DNA from: Porifericola rhodea
Lineage (GTDB): Bacteria; Bacteroidota; Bacteroidia; Cytophagales; Cyclobacteriaceae
NCBI RefSeq assembly: GCF_030506305.1
Contig: NZ_CP119421.1
Location: forward strand, 1,899,501 to 1,963,500
Direction of reading: 5' to 3'
DNA length: 64,000 bases
Part shown: piece after piece, positions 1-9,588 of the stretch
How the letters are laid out: each line of letters begins with the position of its first letter
Numbering within the stretch: position 1 is the stretch's first letter
Notes under the pieces: generated by a model
Databases searched by the model: none
Seen by the model: the letters and a program-made list of their open reading frames with translations, nothing else
Told to the model about the DNA's origin: nothing
Translations under genes and position numbers: made by a program

Positions 1-51
1 CTGACCACCATGAATTTAAAAATTTATCTACACTTTTGATGTATGAATTGT

Positions 52-83
52 TTTGCCTGAGGCAAAGCTTATGCTTATTTTTG
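52..83 (+). promoter_or_regulatory. mutS promoter (Bacteroidetes type)
   Basis: TTTG at 52-55 and TATTTTTG at 76-83 are separated by 20 bases. This matches the Bacteroidetes sigma-A consensus TTTG-N19/20-TAnnTTTG. Transcription would begin around base 90, giving a leader of about 25 bases before the mutS ATG at 115. The pattern is seen directly; its activity is inferred. Confidence 0.6.
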
Positions 84-114
84 TAGAATCAGCTTTTTAA
101 AAAACTACACATTT

Positions 115-2757
115 ATGCCTAGCGCGAAAGCTAAGACTGCCAAGAAAGAAGCTCGGCAGAGTACAAAAAAAGAAACCCCTCTTATGAAACAATATAATGC
201 AGTTAAGGGCAAATACCCCGGAGCATTACTATTGTTTAGAGTAGGCGATTTTTACGAGACTTTTGGAGAAGATGCCATCACTGCCAGCAAAGTGCTGGAT
301 ATAGTGCTGACCAAACGGGCAAACGGCTCGGCTTCAGAGGTTGAGCTGGCTGGCTTTCCTCATCATGCGCTGGACAACTACCTGACCAAGCTGGTACGCG
401 CAGGGCATAGAGTAGCCATATGTGATCAGCTGGAAGACCCCAAGTTTGCAAAAGGAGTGGTAAAACGAGGCGTAACCGAGCTGGTAACTCCAGGTCTCTC
501 TTTTAACGACAATGTGCTGGACCGCAAACGTAACAATTATCTGGCGTCGCTGCATTTTGACAAAACTAAAGTTGGGATTGCTTTGCTGGATTTATCTACC
601 GGAGAGTTTCTTACCTCTTGTGGTAGCACCGCCTACATAGAAAAATTATTGCAAAGCTTTAATCCGGCCGAGGTCATTTATTGTAAGCGTGATCGTAAAA
701 CCTACGAAGAGCTGTTTAGAGATCAGTATAATACTTATCGGTTAGAAGACTGGTTATTTACCCACGACTATGCTTACGAGAAGCTAACAAAACACTTTAA
801 TACCCAATCGCTCAAAGGTTTTGGAGTAGAAAACCTGGAAGAAGGTATTATCGCGGCAGGTGCCGTACTACACTATCTGGAAGAAACAGAGCACAAAGAG
901 ATTAGGCATATTTCCGCCATCGCGCGTATTGAAGAAGAAAAATATGTATGGCTGGATAAGTTTACTATCCGAAATCTGGAGCTGGTTTTTCCTCAGCATG
1001 AAGGTGGTGTGCCTCTGATAGAAGTGCTGGATAAAACCTGTACACCTATGGGGGCACGCTTGTTAAAGAAATGGATTGTATTGCCGCTCAAATCTAAAAC
1101 GGCTATAGAGGAGCGGCTACAAACGGTAGAAGCTTTGCTAAATCAGGAAGAGCTTCGCAAGCAAATTATACAATACCTTAAAACTATCGGTGACCTTGAG
1201 CGCCTGATCTCAAAAGTAGCTGCTGGCCGTATTAACCCTCGGGAAATGATACAGCTGAAGCGGGCTCTGAAGCATAGTATTCCTGTAAAGCAGCTTCTGG
1301 CTTCGGTAGACATCCCTCAGTTGAAAAAGCTGGCCGATCAGCTGCATACCTGTGAGTTTATTCTGGACAAAATAGAAAAGGAGCTTCGGGATGATCCACC
1401 ATTGGTCACTAACCAGGGAGGGCTGATTAGAGATGGTATTGATGAAGAACTGGATGAGCTCAATAAAATAGCCTATTCTGGCAAAGACTACCTGGAGCAG
1501 GTAAGGCAACGCGAAATTAAAAACACTGGTATAAGTTCGCTCAAGCTCTCATACAATAAGGTTTTTGGTTACTACCTGGAAGTGAGTAATGCTCATAAAG
1601 ACAAAGTGCCTCAGGAGTGGATCAGAAAGCAAACATTGGTAAATGCAGAGCGCTACATCACGCAGGAGCTTAAGACTTATGAAGAGAAAATCCTGCATGC
1701 CGAAGAGAAGCTCACGCATATAGAGCAAAAAATCTATCAGGATCTGATACTGGCCACCGCCGAGTTTATTACCCAGATACAGCAAAATGCACGTACGCTG
1801 GCGGTGGTAGACTGCCTCTCTTCTTTTGCGCAAATTGCATTTCAAAACCGATATGCCAAACCTGAACTGAGCGATGAGGAAGTTATAGATATTAAAGAAG
1901 GACGGCACCCTGTGATAGAGAAGCAAATGACACCTGGTGAAAACTATGTGCCTAATGATATTTATCTGGATAACGAAAAGCAGCAGATTATTATCATTAC
2001 CGGGCCTAATATGGCTGGAAAATCGGCATTGCTGCGCCAAACGGCTCTCATTGTACTCATGGCCCAAATGGGGTCTTTTGTGCCGGCAACGCAAGCACAC
2101 ATCGGTATAGTTGATAAAGTATTTACCCGTGTAGGAGCTTCAGATAATCTGGCAAAGGGAGAGTCAACTTTTATGGTAGAGATGACCGAAACAGCCAGTA
2201 TTATTAACAATCTGAGTAGTAAAAGTCTACTGCTGATGGATGAGATTGGCAGAGGCACCAGTACTTATGATGGTATTTCTATAGCCTGGTCTATTGTAGA
2301 GTATCTGCACAACCACCCTCGCTTCCAGGCCAAAACGCTATTTGCTACGCACTATCACGAGCTTAATCAGCTTGCCAATGATTTTGACAGAATCAAAAAT
2401 TATAATGTAGCAGTAAAAGAGGTCAATAATAAAATTCTTTTTCTACGAAAGCTCAAAGAGGGCGGCAGCGAACATAGCTTTGGCATTCATGTAGCGCAGA
2501 TGGCAGGCATGCCCCAGCAGGTGGTTATGCGGGCTAATGAGATAATGCACCATCTGGAGAAAGATAAGATCAACGGAATATCCGATCAGCAGATGAAAGA
2601 AATTCCGAAACAGCAGAACTTTCAGTTATCCTTGTTTGAAGCGGACCCTAAGTTTGTCAAAATTAAAGAGATGCTAGAGCAAACGGATATTAATACAGTA
2701 TCGCCGGTAGAAGCACTGCTTAAGCTTAATGAACTTCAGCTGATTATGAAGTCTTAA
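115..2757 (+). CDS. mutS: DNA mismatch repair protein MutS
   Basis: This 880-residue protein has the normal length and full architecture of MutS, the mismatch-recognition ATPase of methyl-independent mismatch repair. The N-terminal mismatch-binding Phe-x-Glu lies in GDFYETFGED near residue 45. The Walker A motif TGPNMAGKS begins at about residue 630 (Lys636). STFMVEM, the Walker B stretch LLLMDEIGRGTSTYDG and the FATHYHEL switch follow in order. The start ATG at 115 lies just behind a good promoter, and the basic Ala/Lys-rich first 20 residues are a typical variable extension. A strong hairpin follows the stop. The partner mutL lies about 20 kb away on the other strand, so the two are not co-transcribed. 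The identification is essentially certain. Confidence 0.98.
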   Translation: MPSAKAKTAKKEARQSTKKETPLMKQYNAVKGKYPGALLLFRVGDFYETFGEDAITASKVLDIVLTKRANGSASEVELAGFPHHALDNYLTKLVRAGHRVAICDQLEDPKFAKGVVKRGVTELVTPGLSFNDNVLDRKRNNYLASLHFDKTKVGIALLDLSTGEFLTSCGSTAYIEKLLQSFNPAEVIYCKRDRKTYEELFRDQYNTYRLEDWLFTHDYAYEKLTKHFNTQSLKGFGVENLEEGIIAAGAVLHYLEETEHKEIRHISAIARIEEEKYVWLDKFTIRNLELVFPQHEGGVPLIEVLDKTCTPMGARLLKKWIVLPLKSKTAIEERLQTVEALLNQEELRKQIIQYLKTIGDLERLISKVAAGRINPREMIQLKRALKHSIPVKQLLASVDIPQLKKLADQLHTCEFILDKIEKELRDDPPLVTNQGGLIRDGIDEELDELNKIAYSGKDYLEQVRQREIKNTGISSLKLSYNKVFGYYLEVSNAHKDKVPQEWIRKQTLVNAERYITQELKTYEEKILHAEEKLTHIEQKIYQDLILATAEFITQIQQNARTLAVVDCLSSFAQIAFQNRYAKPELSDEEVIDIKEGRHPVIEKQMTPGENYVPNDIYLDNEKQQIIIITGPNMAGKSALLRQTALIVLMAQMGSFVPATQAHIGIVDKVFTRVGASDNLAKGESTFMVEMTETASIINNLSSKSLLLMDEIGRGTSTYDGISIAWSIVEYLHNHPRFQAKTLFATHYHELNQLANDFDRIKNYNVAVKEVNNKILFLRKLKEGGSEHSFGIHVAQMAGMPQQVVMRANEIMHHLEKDKINGISDQQMKEIPKQQNFQLSLFEADPKFVKIKEMLEQTDINTVSPVEALLKLNELQLIMKS

Positions 2758-2772
2758 AGAGGCCACACAAAA

Positions 2773-2804
2773 AAAGCCAGCTTTTTAGATGTTAAGCTGG
2801 CTTT
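2773..2804. terminator. bidirectional terminator between mutS and the NIPSNAP gene
   Basis: An 11-bp perfect stem (AAAGCCAGCTT / AAGCTGGCTTT) with a 10-base loop has A-rich sequence on its left and T-rich sequence on its right. It can therefore end both mutS on the plus strand and the convergent NIPSNAP gene on the minus strand. Confidence 0.85.
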
Positions 2805-2825
2805 CTTTTACTGGCTATGCCATAT

Positions 2826-3608
2826 TTATATTTGTGAATAGCTGGTAGGGAGTAAGAAAGTGCGCTTTACCTGAGAAACAGTATTGGCATATTTTTCCAT
2901 ACCCGATACACGCTTCCAGTCTGGATGGTTGCTGAACTTCTTCCAGTTTGCATCTCGCTCCTCAATGTTATCAAAAACCAGCATATAAATCAGGTTGGGC
3001 AGATCCTGACCTACCATAGTTTTTCCAAAAAAGACTGGATCCAGGCCCGTTTTGTAGAAGATATCCATCTCATCTTTATTAAACATTTCTACTTTGCGCA
3101 TACCAGCTTCTTCGCTAAAGCTCTCGTAATCTCTTAGCTCAAATATACGCTCTCCTTTTTCTGGCACCTTCATTTTAGGAATAACATCAAAAGCTTCCAG
3201 CAAATAGTTATAGATGCGGATAAAATTAGGGTTATCAGAAGTCGCAGACATATAGTTTTTGCTATTGTCCTGATATACTGCCTGTTTTTTGATTTTTTCT
3301 TCGGCGCTGGCAAACTGCTCTAAAGACTGATAAGGGATAAGCATATACAGTTTAGGAGGATCAGACTTACCCATTTCAGTAAATACACCAATGTTATTAA
3401 TGCCAATATTGTTGAGTGCAGGAATAACGGCCTTGCTTAGGTATTCTTCAAAAACGGATAGTTTACCACCAGATTTTAGCTGGTATACCCTAAGCTCATA
3501 ATACTCTTTAGAAGCTTGCTGTAGGTCTGCAGCAGTACTTAAACTAGCTGCGCTTGCTGTGGCTGCCAGGGTAGCCACTGAGTTTTTTACAAAGGATCTT
3601 CTTTTCAT
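2826..3608 (-). CDS. exported NIPSNAP-family protein
   Basis: The 260-residue protein starts with a twin-arginine-type leader (MKRRSFVKN followed by an Ala-rich stretch up to about residue 27), so it is probably exported folded by the Tat pathway. The rest contains two NIPSNAP-like ferredoxin-fold repeats: ELRVYQLKSG at about residue 38 and FELRDYESFS at about residue 155. Tat-exported NIPSNAP proteins are frequent in Bacteroidetes; their biochemical role is unknown. Its start codon overlaps the stop of the upstream hybrid histidine kinase by four bases, so the two are likely translationally coupled. The context suggests co-expression with the sensor but does not prove a functional link. Confidence 0.85.
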   Translation of the reverse strand: MKRRSFVKNSVATLAATASAASLSTAADLQQASKEYYELRVYQLKSGGKLSVFEEYLSKAVIPALNNIGINNIGVFTEMGKSDPPKLYMLIPYQSLEQFASAEEKIKKQAVYQDNSKNYMSATSDNPNFIRIYNYLLEAFDVIPKMKVPEKGERIFELRDYESFSEEAGMRKVEMFNKDEMDIFYKTGLDPVFFGKTMVGQDLPNLIYMLVFDNIEERDANWKKFSNHPDWKRVSGMEKYANTVSQVKRTFLLPTSYSQI

Positions 3609-6600
3609 AGTTTGTGGTCCTCAATTTCTCGTTTTAGGTTGTGTATAAAGTTGTTGAGATGGAGCTTGATTACAGGAGCAAGATCATCAAAAGAAGGGTT
3701 TTGTGAATCAAACTGTGCCTTAATTTCATCAATCACTTCTTCCAGATGCTCCAGACGCATTAACCTCACATATGACATAAGCTTATGGTTGTTGACTCTA
3801 AACATTTCTACATTGCTAATCTTGAGGGCATTAAGAATAGAGACATTGCTGGATTCCGTAAGCTTAAGAATCTGTTCCAGAATTTTAACGTAATCCGGAA
3901 TGTCGTTAATATACAAAGCCTTCAGTTGGGAGAAGTCCGGGTTGTCCAGCAATATATTTTCTGTGAGTACGTCATTTTCCCCTTCACCCATTTCTGCTGC
4001 TGGCGCTACTAAGCTGTTGGCTTTTATGCTAGAGAAAAAACTGAGCTTATGGTGTAGGTCTTTAGGGTCTATAGGCTTGGCGATGTAATCGTTCATGCCA
4101 TTTTCTTTGATGCGTAGCCTTGTGCGGTCAGATACAGAGGCAGACAAAGCCAGTATAGGGATATTGCTATAATGCGGGTCTTCCAGCTTACGTATTTCCT
4201 GAGCGGCTTCAAAGCCATCCATTTCGGGCATCTGTATATCCATTAAAATAAGGTCGTAATGATTTTGCTTTACCTTATCCAGAGCTTCCAGTCCGTTCAG
4301 CGCAGTATCTAGCTGTATATGCCAGGTATCGCACAGTCCTTCCATTAGAAACTGGTTAGGTATAACATCCTCTACATACAGCACTTTGAGCCCATCTAGG
4401 GGCTGAAATTTATGAATAAAACTCTGATCGCTTTGAGAGGGGTGGCTAATCGCCAGTTCCGACTTATTAAAAGGAATTTTTACTTTAAAGGTAGAACCTT
4501 TGTTCTCTTCACTTAGCAGCTCTATCTCGCCGTCAAACATGTCTACTAATTTTTTTACTATAGACAGTCCTAGACCCGTGCCTCCAAAATATTGTGAAGT
4601 ACGTTCGCTAGCCTGTTTGTAGGGGTCAAAGATGACAGCCTGCTTATTGTCAGGTATACCAATACCCGTATCTACTACCTCAAACAGTAATATTATCTTT
4701 TCTTCAGTTTCTTTATCTACGCAAATACTAAGCGTAATTTGCCCATCTTCAGTAAATTTTATAGCATTGCTCAGTAGGTTATTTAATATTTGCCCAAGGC
4801 GGTTTACATCACCATTAAGCACTTCAGGTAATTCGTCCTCTACCAGAGTGCGAAAGAGCAGGCCCTTTTCCTGTGCCAGGCTCTTGTAGGTCATTTTAAT
4901 GCCCTGCAAAAACTCCCGAAGGTTAAAGTCATCTTTGGCAAACTCCAGCTTTCCTGCTTCTATCTTGGAGTAGTCCAGTACATCATTAATTAATGCTGTC
5001 AGGCTGTCTCCAGAGAACTTAAGGGTTTGCAATAGCTTAATTTGATCTTCGCGAGGGGTTCCCTGTAGCATGAGGTGAGTCATCCCCAGCACCGCATTAA
5101 GGGGTGTTCTAATCTCATGGCTCATGGTGGATAAGAACTCTTCGCGAGTTTTTAAGGTCTGCTCCGCCTCTGCCCAGGCTTCCTGTAGTTTTTCTTCATT
5201 TTGCTTAAAGTCGCTGATATCAGAGATGCGTAATAAAGCATAGGTTTGTCCACCTGCCTGAAAGAATGAGAGAGCCACATTTGCCCAAAAACTTTGCTTT
5301 TTCAGGTTGACACATTTAAAGTTCTGTTGCAGAGCTTTTTTGTCCTGTAGGGCCTTTACTAAAGGAGAAATATCTATACACTGATCAAAAAGCTGAGATA
5401 AATCTGTACTAATAGCATCTTCTGTATCCGCCTGAAATACTTCTAAAAACTTAGGGTTTACCTTAGTCAGCTTTTGCGAGGGAAGCTCAATCAAGGCTAT
5501 GCCATCTGCCAGATAATGGAAAACCTCTTCAAACAGGGCTGAGGGTTCGGTATTGTTGCTAGTATGAATCGGTTGTTTGAGAATTAATAGTAGCGGGAGG
5601 GTGTCGCGACTCTGGATGGGTTCTTCTATTATTCTAAAATCTAATTCCAGCTTAATAGTTGCTCCATCTTTGCATACGAAGCTACATCTTAGTGTTTCGG
5701 CTTTCAGCTTACTCGCATTCTGAAAATAAATCTGCGCTTTCAATTTATCATCAGTATGTACGAAGTCTATAAGCTGTTTGCCTTCCAGCTCCTGCGAACT
5801 ATAGCCTAATAGCTGAAATACCGATGGGCTAATATATTTGATTGTGTAGTCTTGCTGGAAAAAGCAAACCACCTCTTCTACATGCTTGGCAATAAGATGG
5901 AGATAATGAGGTGTAGGCAGTTCAGGAGCTATGTCAAATTCCTGTATTGGGTAGAGCCTTACTGTAGCATGAGTTTGCTCGCCTTTGTCGTTATAAAAAC
6001 GATCCAGCATAGCTCTTACTCTTAAGTATGTATCTCCCTGTTTTATACGAATTAAATTCTGTGTGCTAGAGATGCCGTTAAGCACGGCCTCCTCTTTTGC
6101 TTTAAGTATTTTTGGCTGGTCTTCAGGGTGTAGTAAGTCGGTAAATGCTTGCTGTTCCAGGCCCTGAGTGTCTAAAAGTTTATGTGCAGAACTACTGATG
6201 TAGTTTACCTTCCATTGTGCATCTAATAAGAAAAGAGCAGTTTCTGGTGCAGGAGGTGGAACACTCTCTCTATCTTGCGCAAGCTTTTTTTCGTAAGCAA
6301 TCAGGCGCGACAGCTCCCCCTGAGTGTCATACGTGCGTTTTACTACATTCTGTACCTGGATCAGGTCTCCATTACTTTGGTATGCACGGTAGGTGTATGT
6401 TTTAAGGGCTACCCTATTACGGGTGTCTTCAGCTATCTCCTGCTGTAAACGTGCTTTATCTTCGTCCACTATAAGTTCAAAGAAACCTCCTATGCCAATA
6501 TACTCTGCCTGACGGTAACCATATATTTGGCGTACTGCCAGGTTTACATACAAACACTGGTGCTGTGCATTGTAGAGAGAAACTATATCGGGGATATTAT

Positions 6601-6991
6601 CTGCAAGCAGCTTATAGTTTAGGCTCAGGGCATCTTCTCCTGCCGCTAGTGCTTCTATCACCATCATGTAAATATTGCTCTTTTCGTGAGTTATCGTACT
6701 TAGCTGAAAACTTACGGGCAGTATTTGTTCGTCCTGACGAATGATAAAAGCTTTTTGTTCAAAGAAGGATTGTTCTGGCTGGGTAGGGCGCTGGTGGAGG
6801 TACGAACGAATCTCGTAGTGAACATCCTGCTCAATCAGGTCAAATATACTTTTGCCCTCTGCATCTGCAGAAGAGTACTGAAACAGATTAGCGGCAGCGG
6901 AATTTAAGAAAATGACGCTCCCCTGCTGGTCAAATATAACTACCGCTTCGGTTGCATCATTGAAAATCTCATTGAGTTTGCCTTTATCCAT
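3605..6991 (-). CDS. multi-PAS hybrid histidine kinase with receiver and Hpt-like end
   Basis: I place the start at ATG 6991 (1128 residues). The frame is open back to a GTG at 7018, but a TACATTTG promoter box overlaps that codon. No membrane segment is visible, so this is a cytoplasmic sensor. About five PAS-type domains fill residues 1-610. They are followed by a HisKA domain (MSHEIRTPLN, His625), a HATPase with intact N box (NNLLSNAIKF), G1 (DTGIGIP) and G2 (GTGLGLS), and a receiver with phospho-acceptor Asp918 (LMDIQMP) and a late Lys (AKP). A C-terminal helical region carries NNHKLMSYV (His1069), resembling a histidine phosphotransfer domain. All parts of a phosphorelay are thus in one chain. 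A degenerate paralogue lies just upstream. The stimulus and the output partner are unknown. Confidence 0.9.
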   Translation of the reverse strand: MDKGKLNEIFNDATEAVVIFDQQGSVIFLNSAAANLFQYSSADAEGKSIFDLIEQDVHYEIRSYLHQRPTQPEQSFFEQKAFIIRQDEQILPVSFQLSTITHEKSNIYMMVIEALAAGEDALSLNYKLLADNIPDIVSLYNAQHQCLYVNLAVRQIYGYRQAEYIGIGGFFELIVDEDKARLQQEIAEDTRNRVALKTYTYRAYQSNGDLIQVQNVVKRTYDTQGELSRLIAYEKKLAQDRESVPPPAPETALFLLDAQWKVNYISSSAHKLLDTQGLEQQAFTDLLHPEDQPKILKAKEEAVLNGISSTQNLIRIKQGDTYLRVRAMLDRFYNDKGEQTHATVRLYPIQEFDIAPELPTPHYLHLIAKHVEEVVCFFQQDYTIKYISPSVFQLLGYSSQELEGKQLIDFVHTDDKLKAQIYFQNASKLKAETLRCSFVCKDGATIKLELDFRIIEEPIQSRDTLPLLLILKQPIHTSNNTEPSALFEEVFHYLADGIALIELPSQKLTKVNPKFLEVFQADTEDAISTDLSQLFDQCIDISPLVKALQDKKALQQNFKCVNLKKQSFWANVALSFFQAGGQTYALLRISDISDFKQNEEKLQEAWAEAEQTLKTREEFLSTMSHEIRTPLNAVLGMTHLMLQGTPREDQIKLLQTLKFSGDSLTALINDVLDYSKIEAGKLEFAKDDFNLREFLQGIKMTYKSLAQEKGLLFRTLVEDELPEVLNGDVNRLGQILNNLLSNAIKFTEDGQITLSICVDKETEEKIILLFEVVDTGIGIPDNKQAVIFDPYKQASERTSQYFGGTGLGLSIVKKLVDMFDGEIELLSEENKGSTFKVKIPFNKSELAISHPSQSDQSFIHKFQPLDGLKVLYVEDVIPNQFLMEGLCDTWHIQLDTALNGLEALDKVKQNHYDLILMDIQMPEMDGFEAAQEIRKLEDPHYSNIPILALSASVSDRTRLRIKENGMNDYIAKPIDPKDLHHKLSFFSSIKANSLVAPAAEMGEGENDVLTENILLDNPDFSQLKALYINDIPDYVKILEQILKLTESSNVSILNALKISNVEMFRVNNHKLMSYVRLMRLEHLEEVIDEIKAQFDSQNPSFDDLAPVIKLHLNNFIHNLKREIEDHKL

Positions 6992-7017
6992 TTTTAGGTA
7001 CTGAGGAGTCTTCCTCA

Positions 7018-7025
7018 CAAATGTA
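7018..7025 (-). promoter_or_regulatory. probable -7 box for the hybrid histidine kinase
   Basis: The minus strand reads TACATTTG, matching TAnnTTTG. It lies across the upstream GTG candidate start, so transcription would begin near 7010. This supports the ATG at 6991 as the true start. I saw no good -33 box. Confidence 0.4.
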
Positions 7026-7222
7026 TGGTTTATTTAATAAATAATATAAATATTATAGTAAATTTTATTAAAAAGTTAATATTACCCCCTGTTTATACTT
7101 AAATAGAGTGAAATGACTACTTTACTGTTTTACAAAAACATTCTAATTGGACAATAAAAAGTGTAATAATGCATAAAACTAACAGGAAAGTTAACAAATT
7201 AATTAATGTTTAAAAAGATAAT

Positions 7223-8674
7223 TCATGAAGGAACAAATCGTAAAAGCTTGGTATAGAGTTCATCAGGATTAATAGGTTTTCCTACAAAGTCATTCATACC
7301 GCAGAGTTTAATCTTAGAAATAGTTTCTTTTGTTTTGATTCCTGATAAGGCAATGATGGGTATTTTGGCGGTAGCGCTACACTTGGCATGTCTGATAAGC
7401 TGGGCAGTTTCATACCCATCCAATACAGGCATTAGCAAATCCATCAAAACCACATCGTACTGCTTTTTTTCAATCTTTATAAGGGCTTCCTGTCCGTTTA
7501 GAGCAGTATCCAAATTTAAACCCCACATAGCACAAAGGCCTTCCATAAGCAAATGGTTAGGCGTAGCATCTTCAACATACAAAAGCTCTAAGCCAGCAAG
7601 CTTATGCTTTTCTTCCTCATCAGGAAGAAGCAAATTTCTTTCATTTTCAGGCTGCTCAGCAATAGTAAAGGGCAAGCTAACTAGTAAGCTAAACTGCCCC
7701 TCAGAAGTACCGTTAGTAGATAAACTTCCTTTTAGTAAAGCCACAATCTGACTGACCATATCATAAATATATGCCTGGGTATCTGTAAAAAGTACTGTGG
7801 GGTGGGTAGGCGTATTGGTTGGAATAGACATACTCAGCCTGAAATCTACAGAGGTAAAACTGGCTTCTGTAAGCAAGCAGGAGACTTCCATGCGTAGGAG
7901 TGGGTAGGCCAAAGAGAGCATAAAGTTTAGCAACAGCTCCAGCAGGTTTTGGACAAGAGTGTGATCGCCAATAAGGTATTGAGGACAGTTATCGCTTTTA
8001 ATGATAATAAACTCTGTGCCGGTAGAGGAAGCTTCAGAGCAAATATCAGACTCAAGTGTATCTAATAAATCGTAGAGCCTAAATGACTCATGCTGAGGCC
8101 TGACAGATTCTTTTTGCAAATTATCATAAAGCTGTACCCATTCCAGCGCTTTGTGTAGCTTGGTGCCAGACTGCTGAATCTTATGAAGAAAAGGAAGCTG
8201 ATCTTCGCGAGGGTTCATGTTTAGCAGACGATCTACCAAAGAAAGTAGTGAGTATAGCGGTAAATTTGTTTCGGTTTTTAGAAGCTGTACCAGCAAATCG
8301 GCCTCACCTGTGCTAATACTATTTTGGTTCTCCTTAATGGTAAAAGGAGAAATAATAGCCATGTGAGTAGCATAAGGCTGCTGAGAAATACGCTGAATGC
8401 TCAAACTGGCACTGTAGAATTGCCCGTGGCTATCTCTAAACTCTACTTGTGGCTGATAATAGGTGGTATCATCTTTTTCGGCCAAGTTTGCCAATTGTAC
8501 TTCCAGAAAATGTTGTCTGGGTAGAGTTAGGTCCTGTAAAGTATCAGGTGGAGTTTTAAAGCCCAGAAGCTGTAGTGCTTTGGTATTAGCGTATTCTATA
8601 CCTGTATTGGCCTTATGAATAATGATGGCAGAGGTAGATTGTTCAAAAAGATGATAAAGCTTTTCTTCATGCAT
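7223..8674 (-). CDS. PAS-receiver protein with degenerate histidine kinase core (pseudokinase)
   Basis: The 483-residue protein has a PAS domain (residues 1-115), a central region colinear with the HisKA/HATPase of the next gene, and a receiver domain. In the central region the phospho-accepting His is replaced: MSHEIRTPL of the neighbour aligns with LKTETNLPL, putting Thr134 at the His position. The shared block NPREDQLPFL (neighbour TPREDQIKLL) confirms the alignment. The N box is degraded (ELLLNFMLSL) and the G1 and G2 glycine motifs are gone, so ATP binding is unlikely. The receiver is well conserved against the neighbour (LLYVEDATPNHLLMEGLC, Asp412 in LMDLLMP, GKP Lys). It probably accepts phosphate from, or competes for, the paralogous kinase encoded about 200 bases downstream. 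That partnership is inferred. Confidence 0.85.
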   Translation of the reverse strand: MHEEKLYHLFEQSTSAIIIHKANTGIEYANTKALQLLGFKTPPDTLQDLTLPRQHFLEVQLANLAEKDDTTYYQPQVEFRDSHGQFYSASLSIQRISQQPYATHMAIISPFTIKENQNSISTGEADLLVQLLKTETNLPLYSLLSLVDRLLNMNPREDQLPFLHKIQQSGTKLHKALEWVQLYDNLQKESVRPQHESFRLYDLLDTLESDICSEASSTGTEFIIIKSDNCPQYLIGDHTLVQNLLELLLNFMLSLAYPLLRMEVSCLLTEASFTSVDFRLSMSIPTNTPTHPTVLFTDTQAYIYDMVSQIVALLKGSLSTNGTSEGQFSLLVSLPFTIAEQPENERNLLLPDEEEKHKLAGLELLYVEDATPNHLLMEGLCAMWGLNLDTALNGQEALIKIEKKQYDVVLMDLLMPVLDGYETAQLIRHAKCSATAKIPIIALSGIKTKETISKIKLCGMNDFVGKPINPDELYTKLLRFVPS

Positions 8675-8820
8675 ACACCTGTGGTGGTATTAGGCTCAAT
8701 AGTAAGTAGTTGTAGTTTTGGTATTGCTATGCTTCTATGCAATTTATTAAAACCTTTGATTCATTTTAGGTTCTGACACTCTTTTATGGCTGTGCATGGG
8801 GTAAATGTTTTTTTAGTGTC

Positions 8821-8841
8821 TAAATTTGTATCCTAAATTTG
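8821..8841 (+). promoter_or_regulatory. tandem -7 boxes upstream of pyrE
   Basis: TAAATTTG occurs twice, at 8821-8828 and 8834-8841. Both fit TAnnTTTG, 73-93 bases upstream of the pyrE ATG. A T-run at 8809-8814 could serve as a weak -33 element for the second box. Confidence 0.45.
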
Positions 8842-8913
8842 CTTATGTAAATAAGAAGGAGAGCACCTGGTGCTGCATACATACACTAATTGTCGTTACA
8901 AAAGATCAAACCT

Positions 8914-9576
8914 ATGAACAATATATCAGACGGAAGAGATGCTTCAGTGGCAGAAATTATCGCCAGAATGTTTCTGGACATTGGCGTAGTAAAACTTAAT
9001 ACGGAATCACCTTTTGTATGGAGCTCAGGGTGGAAGTCTCCTATTTATTGCGATGGACGCCTTTCGTTATCTTACCCACAGGTACGCAGCTATATCAAAG
9101 AAGAGCTTTCTGAGCTAATTAAGCGTCGCTTTCCTCAGGTGGAAGCTATTGCCGGAGTAGCTACTGCGGGGGTTCCCCAGGGAGCCCTGGTAGCAGATGC
9201 GCTGGACCTTCCTTTTCTCTACGTACGTACCAAGCCAAAAGGCCACGGCATGGAGAACATGGTAGAAGGTGAGGTTATAAAAGGGCAAAAAATTGTAGTG
9301 ATTGAAGACCTGGTATCTACTGGAGGTAGTTCGCTCAAAGCTACTGCTGCACTTGACCTATCAGGGCTGGATGTGCTAGGTTTAGTATCGGTATTTACTT
9401 ATGGCTTTGATGAAGCCAGAGAGCGCTTTGCCGATGCAGAGATACCATTTATCTGCCTGAGTAATTATGATGTGCTGATTAAAGAAGCCGTGGAGCAAAA
9501 CCTAATTTCGGCTACCGACCTCTCTTCTTTACAGGCCTGGAGAAAGGCACCTCATCTTTGGAAACAAGATGCCTAA
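8914..9576 (+). CDS. pyrE: orotate phosphoribosyltransferase
   Basis: PyrE joins orotate to PRPP to make orotidine 5'-phosphate, the fifth step of UMP synthesis, in the cytoplasm. I chose the ATG at 8914 (220 residues). The frame extends to a TTG at 8890, but family members start near this Met. The PRPP-binding signature is VVIEDLVSTGGSSL, at about residue 130. The conserved TESPFVWSSGWKSPIYCDGR block and the flexible loop Lys in RTKPKGHG are present. It appears to be a single transcription unit with two tandem promoter boxes, convergent with the universal stress gene, and no terminator hairpin is obvious in the 12-base gap. Confidence 0.96.
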   Translation: MNNISDGRDASVAEIIARMFLDIGVVKLNTESPFVWSSGWKSPIYCDGRLSLSYPQVRSYIKEELSELIKRRFPQVEAIAGVATAGVPQGALVADALDLPFLYVRTKPKGHGMENMVEGEVIKGQKIVVIEDLVSTGGSSLKATAALDLSGLDVLGLVSVFTYGFDEARERFADAEIPFICLSNYDVLIKEAVEQNLISATDLSSLQAWRKAPHLWKQDA

Positions 9577-9588
9577 CCTAGTTTAAAC

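Noticed and set aside
1549-2100. 183-codon antisense frame inside mutS
   Set aside because: It lies fully within a certain gene, has no start signals and looks like low-complexity antisense translation.
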